NCBI RefSeq assembly: GCF_014191875.1
Contig: NZ_JACHXD010000001.1
Location: 310,001 to 374,000, forward strand
Direction of reading: 5' to 3'
Length of the DNA stretch: 64,000 nucleotides
Origin: Pseudoduganella violacea
GTDB lineage: Bacteria; Pseudomonadota; Gammaproteobacteria; Burkholderiales; Burkholderiaceae_D
The position numbers were made by a program, and so were the translations under genes. The notes under the pieces are model-generated. The model made no database searches. It was not told the DNA's origin and saw only the letters and a list, made by a program, of their open reading frames with translations. This document shows positions 1-7,605 of the stretch, piece by piece (the first letter of the stretch is position 1; each line of letters begins with the position of its first letter).

Positions 1-163
1 GGAACTTGGTCAGCAGGTTGAAGCAGGTGGTTTTGCCGGCCCCGTTAGGGCCGATCAGTGCGTGGATATGGCCGCGCTGCACCTTCAGGTTCACTCCGTT
101 TACAGCAGTGAATCCCCTGAACTCCTTGGTCAAATCTCTTGTTTCCAAGATAAAGTTTGACAT
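1..163 (-). CDS. ABC transporter ATP-binding protein, branched-chain amino acid (LivG-like) type, N-terminal fragment
   Basis: Only the first 54 codons lie in the window; the gene continues off the left edge. The translation carries a complete Walker A motif (GPNGAGKTT, about residues 39-47) after the beta strands typical of an ABC ATPase. The spacing and the words around the motif (HALIGPNGAGKTTCFNLLT) resemble the LivG/UrtD class that powers uptake of branched-chain amino acids or urea. The start ATG at 161-163 is preceded by a GGAG ribosome binding site a few bases upstream. The substrate cannot be told from this fragment, and the signature motif and Walker B are outside the window. Confidence 0.85.
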   Translation of the reverse strand, partial: MSNFILETRDLTKEFRGFTAVNGVNLKVQRGHIHALIGPNGAGKTTCFNLLTKF

Positions 164-318
164 TGTGTCTCCTGGTTATTCTTTGCATAAAGCTAAAGTT
201 TTTTAGATCATACACAGAATAAATTTTCGTCACAATACGGTATAACTACCATGATCTTCAGCAGTTTACGCCTGGCTTCCTCTTGTGCTGCTTGAGATTC
301 CGTAAAGCGCCTGTCGCT

Positions 319-1959
319 TCATTCCCACATCGAATGAATCAGTTGCGCGGCTTTTTCCGCGATCATGATCACCGGCGAATTCGTATTGCCGGAGGTGATG
401 GTGGGCATGATGGAAGCGTCGACCACGCGCAAGCCGGCCACGCCGCGCACGCGCAACTGGCTGTCCACCACGGCCGATGCATCACCGTCCCGCCCCATCT
501 TGCAGGTGCCGACCGGATGGAAGATCGTGGTGCCGATCGCGCCCGCCGCCTGCGCCAATTCCTCGTCGCTGCGGTAATGGATGCCCGGCTTGTATTCTTC
601 CGGCGCATAGCGCGCCAGCGCCGGCGCCGCCACGATGCGGCGCGTCAGATTCAGCGCCGCGGCGGCCACGCGCCGATCCTCTTCCGTACTCAAATACATG
701 GGCAGGATTTTCGGCGGCGCATACGAATCGGCCGAAGCGATGCGCACATGACCGCGCGAGGTGGGACGCAGATTGCACACGCTGGCCGTAAAGGCTGGGA
801 AAGCGTGCAGCGGATCGCCGAATTTTTCCAGCGACAGCGGCTGCACATGGTATTGCAGATTCGGCGTCGCTTCCGCCGCATGCGATTTGGCGAAAGCGCC
901 CAGCTGCGAAGGCGCCATCGACATCGGCCCGCTCTGCAGCAAGGCATATTCGAGGCCGATGCGCAGCTTGCCCAGCCAGTTGCTGGTCATGACGTTCAGC
1001 GTCTTCGCGCCCTGCACCTTGAACACCATGCGCAGCTGCAGATGGTCCTGCAGATTGCCGCCCACGCCGGCCAGATCGGCCAGCGGCTGCACGCCAGCTT
1101 CCTGCAGCACGGCGGCCGGGCCGATGCCCGACAACTGAAGTATCTGCGGCGAACCGATGGAACCGGCCGCCAGCAGGGTTTCGCGGCGCGCATCGGCGCG
1201 GTAGAGCGTGCCGCCGCCGCTGAACACCACGCCCTTGCACACCAGCCCCTGCTCGCCTTTTTCAATCAGCAGCTTTTCCACGTGACAGCCAGTCATGATG
1301 GTCAGGTTCGGCCTGTGCGCCGCCGGCTTGAGAAACGCCTTGGCCGTATTCCAGCGTATGCCGCGCCGCTGGTTCACCTCGAAGTAGGAACAGCCCTCGT
1401 TGTCGCCGCGGTTGAAGTCCTCCACTTTCGGAATGCCGCTTTGCGCCGCCGCCTCGCGGAAAGCATCGAGGATCTGCCACGACAGGCGCTGCTTCTCGAC
1501 CCGCCACTCGCCGCCCGCGCCGTGAAAATCGGAAGCGCCGGCATGATGATCTTCGCTGCGCATGAACAGCGGCAAAACCGCCTTCCAGCGCCAGCTGTCG
1601 TCGCCGCACAAATCGGCCCACTGCTCATAATCGCGCGCTTGGCCGCGCATATAAATCATGCCGTTGATCGAGGAGCTGCCGCCCAGCACCTTGCCGCGCG
1701 GGTACAGCAGGCTGCGTCCGCCCAGGCCTTCATCGGGTTCGGTGCGGAACAGCCAATCGGTGCGCGGATTATCGATGCAATGCAAATAGCCGACCGGGAT
1801 GTGGATCCACACATAATCATCCTTCCCTCCTGCCTCGATCAGCAGCACTTCCGCCTTCGCATTGCGCGTCAGACGGTTGGCGAGCACGCAGCCGGCCGTG
1901 CCGGCGCCGATGATGATGTAGTCGAACTGTCCAGCTGATTCCAAAGACCGCTCCTTCAT
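319..1959 (-). CDS. GMC family FAD-dependent oxidoreductase (choline/alcohol dehydrogenase-like)
   Basis: This 546-residue protein is a glucose-methanol-choline oxidoreductase. The N-terminal FAD-binding fold has GAGTAGCVLANRL (about residues 19-31), the GMC signature GKVLGGSSSINGMIYMRG follows near residue 90, and the C-terminal block has HPVGTCKMG plus the VVDASIMPTITSGNTN motif with the family's catalytic His/Asn region. Such enzymes oxidise an alcohol with FAD. The substrate is unknown; choline dehydrogenase-like and aryl/alkyl alcohol activities are all possible. I chose the ATG at 1957-1959 because residues upstream in this frame are low-complexity and match no GMC N-terminus. The gene follows a nitronate monooxygenase by 7 bp, so the two are probably cotranscribed. 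Confidence 0.9.
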   Translation of the reverse strand: MKERSLESAGQFDYIIIGAGTAGCVLANRLTRNAKAEVLLIEAGGKDDYVWIHIPVGYLHCIDNPRTDWLFRTEPDEGLGGRSLLYPRGKVLGGSSSINGMIYMRGQARDYEQWADLCGDDSWRWKAVLPLFMRSEDHHAGASDFHGAGGEWRVEKQRLSWQILDAFREAAAQSGIPKVEDFNRGDNEGCSYFEVNQRRGIRWNTAKAFLKPAAHRPNLTIMTGCHVEKLLIEKGEQGLVCKGVVFSGGGTLYRADARRETLLAAGSIGSPQILQLSGIGPAAVLQEAGVQPLADLAGVGGNLQDHLQLRMVFKVQGAKTLNVMTSNWLGKLRIGLEYALLQSGPMSMAPSQLGAFAKSHAAEATPNLQYHVQPLSLEKFGDPLHAFPAFTASVCNLRPTSRGHVRIASADSYAPPKILPMYLSTEEDRRVAAAALNLTRRIVAAPALARYAPEEYKPGIHYRSDEELAQAAGAIGTTIFHPVGTCKMGRDGDASAVVDSQLRVRGVAGLRVVDASIMPTITSGNTNSPVIMIAEKAAQLIHSMWE

Positions 1960-1966
1960 GTGAGTG

Positions 1967-3004
1967 TTATGCGGCCTGCATTTCCGCCACCAGGGTTTCG
2001 ACCAGCTTTGCCGCCGGCATGGCGCGCGCTTTGGCCACCCCCGTGCCGCACCACAGCGACATCCATTCCGCATCGCCGCGCCTGGCCGCCTCGGCGCGAA
2101 TGCTGCCGGTCAGCGCATTCTGTACGGGATAAGCCGGCACTTGCGTTTCCACCGCGGCCATCTCGCGCATGAAACGGTTTTCCAGGCCGCGCGCATAGCG
2201 GCCGGAGAAAGCGCGCGTGAGCCGGGTCGGCGTCTCGCCCGGATTCAATAGGCGCGCCTTGTAAGCCGGATGGATCGCCGATTCATCGGCCACCAGGAAG
2301 GCGGTCCCCATCTGCACCGCCTTGGCGCCCAGCGCCAGCCGCCGTTTGATGTCGGCGCCGTTCATGATATTGCCGGCCGAGATGACGGGAATGCCCACCG
2401 CCGCCACCGTCGCCAGCAGCAAATCCTCGGCGCCGAGCGTGGCTTCCGTCTGCGGCACGAGGAAGGTGCCGCGATGGCCGCCCGCCTCCACTCCCGATGC
2501 AATCACCGCGTCGGCGCCGATCTCTTGCCAGGCCAGCGCTTCTTCCGCCGTGGTGATGGTGCCGACCACGGCAATGCCAGCCTCGTGCAGACGCTGTACT
2601 TGCGCGCGCTGCAAGATGCCGAAAGTAAAGCTGACAACGGCCGGTTTCAGCTCCAGCAAGGTTTCAAACTGGGCAGCAAAATCTTCGCACCATTTCGCCG
2701 GCAGCGGCAATTCCTGCCAACCCAGCGCCGTCCACACGGGCTTGAGCAGCCCGGCAGCCCGTTCCAGCTCGGCTTTATCGGGCGCCGGCGTGCCTTGAAC
2801 GAAAAAATTCAGCGCAAAAGGCTTGCTCGTCAGACGGCGGATCTCAGCCACCTGGGCGCGCAGCGCATCCGGCGTCAGCAGGGAAGCGGCCAAGGAACCG
2901 AGTCCGCCGGCATTCGACACGGCCGCAATCTGGGCTGGCGTATTCGAACCGCCGGCAGTCGGCCCCTGGATGATGGGATGGGGAAAAAGGGACAGCAGTT
3001 CCAT
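1967..3004 (-). CDS. Nitronate monooxygenase (2-nitropropane dioxygenase family)
   Basis: The product is about 345 residues, a normal size for NMO proteins, which are FMN-dependent TIM barrels that oxidise alkyl nitronates such as propionate-3-nitronate. The family pattern is visible: PIIQGPTAGGSNTP at the N-terminus, AGGLGSLAASLL, NFFVQG, then IASGVEAGGHRG (FMN phosphate-binding loop), PVISAGNIMNG and KAVQMGTAFLVADES. Two in-frame ATGs exist at 3010 and 3004. The GGAG sequence lies only two bases before the first but eight before the second, so 3004 is preferred. It is the first gene of a two-gene unit with the GMC oxidoreductase. Confidence 0.9.
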   Translation of the reverse strand: MELLSLFPHPIIQGPTAGGSNTPAQIAAVSNAGGLGSLAASLLTPDALRAQVAEIRRLTSKPFALNFFVQGTPAPDKAELERAAGLLKPVWTALGWQELPLPAKWCEDFAAQFETLLELKPAVVSFTFGILQRAQVQRLHEAGIAVVGTITTAEEALAWQEIGADAVIASGVEAGGHRGTFLVPQTEATLGAEDLLLATVAAVGIPVISAGNIMNGADIKRRLALGAKAVQMGTAFLVADESAIHPAYKARLLNPGETPTRLTRAFSGRYARGLENRFMREMAAVETQVPAYPVQNALTGSIRAEAARRGDAEWMSLWCGTGVAKARAMPAAKLVETLVAEMQAA

Positions 3005-3066
3005 CGGCATTACTCCTGAGCATGCAGAAAGATTGTCAGGATACGCCTAAAAACCTCCTCTTGGAG

Positions 3067-3113
3067 CTGTTGATAAGTGATTGGATATCCACAGGTATCG
3101 TTTGTGAGTAAAC
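3067..3113. repeat. Flanking direct repeat, copy A (upstream of the GGDEF-EAL gene)
   Basis: The 13-mer CTGTTGATAAGTG is followed 18 bases from its start by ATATCCACAGG, and the unit ends in a GTAAAC word. The same order and spacing recur at 6462-6507, so the GGDEF-EAL gene lies between two directly oriented related repeats. The embedded TATCCACA differs by one base from a consensus DnaA box. Confidence 0.6.
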
Positions 3114-3408
3114 AAAACTTTTTTCGGAGCCGTCATTTTTGTCCAAAAACAGTTCCTGGCCCATACAAGGTTTACGCGCCGCCTTATACAAGAGCCAAAT
3201 CCCTGATTTTTCGCTGGTTTACCTGGTTATCCACAAAAACCGGCACTTGTTAACAACCATTACTATCTTGTATACACACTATTCATATGTAAACGAAGCC
3301 AGCTTTTTCCTTCACGCAGTCAAAAATCCAACACCCGCTACGCTGCGCGTCCAGCATCCCCTATACTGACTCGACCCAAAAACCCAAACTGCACAGCTGA
3401 GGATAGCC
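3114..3408. other. AT-rich intergenic region with a consensus DnaA-box-like site
   Basis: No convincing gene is present; the 76-codon frame here has no ribosome binding site and no recognisable composition. The region is much more AT-rich than its neighbours. It contains an exact TTATCCACA at 3227-3235, GTTAACAAC near 3250 and several GTTTAC/GTAAAC words. It presumably holds promoters for the divergent flanking genes, but I cannot fix -35/-10 elements. Confidence 0.5.
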
Positions 3409-6400
3409 TTGTCCAAACAGCGCTCAGGCAAGCCAACCGTCCAATCGAACGCTTACCTGCGCTTTCGACAGCGCCTGATCGCCGGTCTGCTGACTATGGC
3501 GGTACTCGCTACAGCGATCGTTGTCTGGGAAATCCACACTGCAGCGCAAGAACGCGAGCAAGCCATCGCGCGCCAGACTCAGCACTACACGCGAGCGATC
3601 GAAGCCCAGGTTCTATCGACCATCGAATTTGTCGACCTCTCCCTCACAGGTTTCAGCAATGCACTCAAGCTGCTGCCTGCCGACCACAACAACGTGAACA
3701 ACCGTATCGCCGCCCTGCTCTCTTCCCGCGGCAGTTCCTTTCAAGGCGTCTACTGGCTGGCTTTCATCGATGCGCAAGGCCAAGGCGTTGCCGCCTCCAA
3801 CGATTTGCCAATTGCTGGCACGGATTTTTCGCAACGCGACTATTTCCAAGCCCATTTACAAAACAAGGTGGGCAACAAGCTGTTCATCGGCGAACCCATA
3901 CTTAGCCATATCACCAAAAGCCGGCTCTTCGTCATCAGCCGTCGCGTGGAAAATGCTGAAGGCAAGTTTCTTGGCGTGATCGCCGCCCCCCTGGATGCGC
4001 GCCGTTTTGCCGAAGTGTTCGAAAAATCGCGGCTAGGCAAGGATGTTTCGATTTCCCTGGTGCATATGGGTGGCCATCTGATCGCACGCGCACCGCAATT
4101 CGAACGCACTTTCCGCTGGGATCTGCGCAACAACGAATTGTTCAAACGCGTTCCTCAAAGTAAAAACGGAACCTTCACCACCATCAGTCCCATCGATCAC
4201 GTTTCCCGCGTGTTCAGCTATGCGGTGTTGCAAGACTTTCCGCTGATCGTGGTGTCGGGCAGTTCCGATACCGCCATCGGCCTGGCCATGGACCGGCATA
4301 TCTTCGCCGGCGTACTCGGCTTGACCCTGTTGCTGGGCATCATGCTCGCTGGCGGCCACTTCGCCTTGCGCTCCTACGCCAAAGTCGAAGAAAGAGAAAG
4401 CCGCTACCGCCAGCTCTACGTGCGCAGCCGGGACACCGAAGCCAAACTGACGGCCAGCGAACAACGCCTGCGCTTGATTGCCGACAACTTGCCGATCATG
4501 ATCGCCTACGTTACCCGTGATGGCCGCTATAGCTTCACCAACCGCCGCTTCGAGGAAAGATTCGGCCAGATAGGACAAAGCCTGATCGGCAAATCCGCCG
4601 CCCAGACGGTCGGCCAAGAGCTGTACCAGATTGTCCTGCCGCATCTCGACAAGGCGTTCGGCGGCCAGAACACCCGATACGAACGCAAAGTGCTCACTTC
4701 CCATGGCGAACGCTGGGATAGCGTCTGCTATGTGCCCGATTTCGACGATAAAGGCCAGGTTGTCGGCCTGTTTTCCATGGTCGAAGACATCACCAACCGC
4801 AAAAAGCACGAAGAATCGATGAAACTGGCCGCCCTGATGTACCAAAACAGCTCGGAAGGCATGTTGGTGACGGATGAAGAAGGCACGATCCTCTCCGTCA
4901 ACCCCGCGTTCTCGCGCATCAGCGGCTATGAAGAACGGGAAGTAGTTGGCCGTCCCGCGTATCAGCTGACTGCCGGGCTGCAGGATCGGGAGTTTTTCAG
5001 CCGCATGCGCCAGTCCATCCTGCATACGGGTCGCTGGGAAGGCGAGATCTGGCACCAGCACAAAAACGGCGAACACTACTTGGTCGCCCTGCGCTTCGAC
5101 AGCGTTTGTGATGAAAACGCTGCGGCCTACCGCCGTGTCGCCCTGTTCTCCGACGTCACCAAGCGCAAAGCCTCGGAAGAGCTGATTTGGAAGCAAGCCA
5201 ATTTCGACGCCCTGACCGGCCTGCCCAACCGCCGCATGTTCAACGAGCGCCTGAACCAGGAATTGAAGAAATCGCAGCGCCACCGCCTATCCATGGCCCT
5301 GCTCTTCATCGACCTGGACGGCTTCAAGGGCGTCAACGACACCCTGGGCCACGCCATGGGTGACGTGCTGCTGCAAAAAGTGGCGCAAAGGCTGGGCCAA
5401 TGCGTGCGCAGCAGCGATACCGTGGCCCGGCTCGGCGGCGACGAGTTCACCATCATCCTCAGCGAGGTGCACCAAGCCTCCGCTGTCCTGCGCGTGGTGC
5501 GCGATGTGCTGGCCGGCACGGCCGATAGCTTCGATCTGGGCAAGGATCAAGTCCAGATTTCGGCCAGCATCGGCATCACCAGTTATCCGGACGATGGCGA
5601 AGACGCCGAAACCCTGCTGAAAAACGCCGATCAAGCCATGTACGCGGCCAAACAGCAGGGCCGCAACGGTTACCACTACTTCGCCCCAGCCATGCAGGAA
5701 GGCGCCACGCTCAAGCACGAGCTGCGGCAAGCCTTGGAAAACAATGAGTTACGTCTGGTCTATCAACCCGTGATTGCGCTGGCCAGCGGCCGCATGCAAA
5801 AGGTGGAAGCCCTGCTGCGTTGGCAGCACCCATCGCGCGGCCTGCTGACGCCGGCTGAATTCCTCGCCGCGGCCGAGCATTCCGGCGCCATCGTCGGTAT
5901 CGGCGACTGGATCTTCCGCCAAGCCGTGCTGCTGGCCCAACGTCTGCAAGCCGAATATGGCCCGAATTTCCAGGTGTGCGTGAACAAGTCGGCCCTGCAA
6001 TTCCGCAGCGAAGACTGCAATGTGGAAAGCTGGCTGGCATTTCTGCGGCAAAGACAGGTTGACGCGCGCAGCATTGTCATCGAAGTCACGGAAAAGCTGC
6101 TGATGGATGCGAATAGCCAGACCACCGGCAAGCTCAAACGGCTGCAGGAAGCCGGCATGCAGCTGGCGCTGGATGACTTTGGCACCGGTTACTGCTCGGT
6201 CAGCTTCCTGCGGCGCTTCCAGATCGACTACCTGAAGATCGATCCGGCTTTCATCGCCAATCTGGACGATGGCATCCATGGCCAGGAGCTGTGCCGGGCG
6301 ATTATTGCCATGGCGCACACGCTCGGCATCCAGGTGATCGCGGAAGGCATCGAACATCCGGGCCAGTTGGCGATATTGAAGGCTGCCGGTAGTGATTTTG

Positions 6401-6468
6401 GCCAGGGCAATCTGCTGTCCGAGCCGGTTTCGGAGGACAAACTGGAGAAAATCAGCCTTGTCTGTTGA
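3409..6468 (+). CDS. Membrane-anchored sensor diguanylate cyclase/phosphodiesterase (dCache-PAS-PAS-GGDEF-EAL)
   Basis: This 1019-residue protein probably makes and/or degrades cyclic di-GMP in response to an extracellular signal. A transmembrane helix at about 23-45 is followed by a periplasmic Cache-like sensor, a second helix at about 297-320, two PAS domains (about 350-470 and 475-590), a GGDEF domain and a C-terminal EAL domain. GGDEF is at 676-680 with an intact RxxD inhibitory site (RSSD) five residues upstream. The EAL domain keeps EAL (800-802), the ExTE, DDFGTG and LKID motifs, and the late Glu and Gln, so both halves look catalytically competent. The start is a TTG at 3409 behind a GAGG element. 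It is monocistronic and bracketed by related repeats. Confidence 0.92.
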   Translation: MSKQRSGKPTVQSNAYLRFRQRLIAGLLTMAVLATAIVVWEIHTAAQEREQAIARQTQHYTRAIEAQVLSTIEFVDLSLTGFSNALKLLPADHNNVNNRIAALLSSRGSSFQGVYWLAFIDAQGQGVAASNDLPIAGTDFSQRDYFQAHLQNKVGNKLFIGEPILSHITKSRLFVISRRVENAEGKFLGVIAAPLDARRFAEVFEKSRLGKDVSISLVHMGGHLIARAPQFERTFRWDLRNNELFKRVPQSKNGTFTTISPIDHVSRVFSYAVLQDFPLIVVSGSSDTAIGLAMDRHIFAGVLGLTLLLGIMLAGGHFALRSYAKVEERESRYRQLYVRSRDTEAKLTASEQRLRLIADNLPIMIAYVTRDGRYSFTNRRFEERFGQIGQSLIGKSAAQTVGQELYQIVLPHLDKAFGGQNTRYERKVLTSHGERWDSVCYVPDFDDKGQVVGLFSMVEDITNRKKHEESMKLAALMYQNSSEGMLVTDEEGTILSVNPAFSRISGYEEREVVGRPAYQLTAGLQDREFFSRMRQSILHTGRWEGEIWHQHKNGEHYLVALRFDSVCDENAAAYRRVALFSDVTKRKASEELIWKQANFDALTGLPNRRMFNERLNQELKKSQRHRLSMALLFIDLDGFKGVNDTLGHAMGDVLLQKVAQRLGQCVRSSDTVARLGGDEFTIILSEVHQASAVLRVVRDVLAGTADSFDLGKDQVQISASIGITSYPDDGEDAETLLKNADQAMYAAKQQGRNGYHYFAPAMQEGATLKHELRQALENNELRLVYQPVIALASGRMQKVEALLRWQHPSRGLLTPAEFLAAAEHSGAIVGIGDWIFRQAVLLAQRLQAEYGPNFQVCVNKSALQFRSEDCNVESWLAFLRQRQVDARSIVIEVTEKLLMDANSQTTGKLKRLQEAGMQLALDDFGTGYCSVSFLRRFQIDYLKIDPAFIANLDDGIHGQELCRAIIAMAHTLGIQVIAEGIEHPGQLAILKAAGSDFGQGNLLSEPVSEDKLEKISLVC

Positions 6469-6507
6469 TAAGTGCCTGAATATCCACAGGATCGAATGTG
6501 CGTAAAC
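6462..6507. repeat. Flanking direct repeat, copy B (overlaps the 3' end of the GGDEF-EAL gene)
   Basis: This repeats copy A at 3067-3113: the identical 13-mer CTGTTGATAAGTG, then ATATCCACAGG at the same 18-base offset, then a GTAAAC word. The copy starts inside the last two codons of the GGDEF-EAL gene, so the stop codon lies within the repeat. The downstream region to 6738 also has an exact TTATCCACA at 6622-6630 and a GTTAACA word, paralleling the region after copy A. Confidence 0.6.
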
Positions 6508-6738
6508 GCCTCAGTTAGCCCCAGCTGAAAAATTTGTCCCAAACTCGTCCTTTGCAGACGCAAGGTTTTTCCAGCCAGTTTACAAGACCGTAAACTTCTG
6601 ATTTTGTGGATGTTAACAGACTTATCCACAGTAGACCTCGCGTTTACTATCTACTACCATCTTTATATATCTACTTTTATCTATATTAAAAGGAAAAGTC
6701 GCGATTCACGCGAGCAAAGTCCAAATCCTGGAAAAACT

Positions 6739-7464
6739 ATGAACTCAGCACAAAAAATGCGTCTTGGAATCATCTCAGCCTTAGCTGAAGAACAACACGG
6801 CCTCATAGAAGCCATGAAAAGCCCCTACAAGCTCATCCACGGCATGCGTGAGTACACAGCCGGAAAACTCTGGGAAATCGATTCTGTGTGTGTTTTATCG
6901 CGAATTGGCAAGGTTGCTGCTGCGATGACCGCTGCAATCCTTGTGGAGAAGTTTCAAGTTACCCACATCGTCTTTACTGGCGTAGCTGGTAGTGCCGATT
7001 CTGGGGTACGTGTAGGTGATGTCGTGGTGGCCGAATCGCTGATTCAGCACGATATGGATGCCAGTCCCCTGTTTCCCCGTTTTGAAGTCCCGCTGACAGG
7101 GATTTCGCACCTGATGTCCGATCGCGAACTTAGCCGGCGACTGCATGCCGCCACGCGCCAATACCTGGAAACCGAAAAACTGCCGAGCAACATCCACCGC
7201 GGCCTGATCGGCAGTGGCGATCAATTCATGGAAAACCCGGCCAAGCTCGCCGAGCTAAAAAGACGACTGCCTGACCTGCTCGCAGTCGAAATGGAAGGAG
7301 CAGCCGTCGCCCAAGTCTGTTTCGAGCTAGGCGTCCCCTTCGCGGTGATACGCACGATTTCAGACGACGCCAACGAATATGCCGCCACCGACTTCATGCA
7401 CTTCGTCAAAACCGTCGCCTCCCGCTACGCCTACGGCATCCTCAAAAACTTCTGCCACAGCTAA
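6739..7464 (+). CDS. mtnN: 5'-methylthioadenosine/S-adenosylhomocysteine nucleosidase
   Basis: The 241-residue product matches the MTA/SAH nucleosidase (Pfs) family, which cleaves adenine from methylthioadenosine, S-adenosylhomocysteine and 5'-deoxyadenosine. It acts in methyl recycling, the methionine salvage route and, in some bacteria, AI-2 formation. Visible family features are the N-terminal LGIISALAEE block (the Glu pair is part of the active site), FTGVAGS, GSGDQF, AVEMEGAAVAQVC with the ribose-binding MEG, and RTISDDAN carrying the catalytic Asp. Length fits E. coli MtnN (232). The in-frame sequence upstream of ATG 6739 is AT-rich and unlike the family; ATG 6757 is an alternative. It would also recycle 5'-deoxyadenosine from radical SAM enzymes such as the one at 49751. 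Confidence 0.88.
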   Translation: MNSAQKMRLGIISALAEEQHGLIEAMKSPYKLIHGMREYTAGKLWEIDSVCVLSRIGKVAAAMTAAILVEKFQVTHIVFTGVAGSADSGVRVGDVVVAESLIQHDMDASPLFPRFEVPLTGISHLMSDRELSRRLHAATRQYLETEKLPSNIHRGLIGSGDQFMENPAKLAELKRRLPDLLAVEMEGAAVAQVCFELGVPFAVIRTISDDANEYAATDFMHFVKTVASRYAYGILKNFCHS

Positions 7465-7480
7465 GCCGTTTGATTTTTCT

Positions 7481-7585
7481 CAACAAATGTCCAACCCTGG
7501 TGTCAGGCACCAGAACCGGACATTCTTTGATTTTGCGCAAAAAAAGTCCACCTCTGGTGCCTGACACCAGGGTGGACATTTGTTG
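7481..7585. repeat. Inverted pair of REP-like palindromes between convergent genes (likely bidirectional terminator)
   Basis: Arms at 7481-7513 and 7554-7585 are reverse complements over about 32 bases, differing by one extra base. Each arm carries its own palindrome, CTGGTG-TCAGG-CACCAG. The outer TGTCC/GGACA words are also inverted. The element sits exactly between mtnN and putA, which converge, so a terminator role is likely. A second such pair is at 11947-12042 and a coding variant is at 22409-22440. Confidence 0.75.
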
Positions 7586-7605
7586 ATTCAGCTCAAACGG
7601 CTGGT

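Noticed and set aside
283-1938. 551-codon plus-strand frame opposite the GMC oxidoreductase
   Set aside because: It is antisense to a clear enzyme gene and has a His/Arg/Gln-rich composition typical of shadow frames in GC-rich DNA.
3139-3369. 76-codon plus-strand frame before the GGDEF-EAL gene
   Set aside because: It is in AT-rich intergenic DNA with no ribosome binding site or codon bias.
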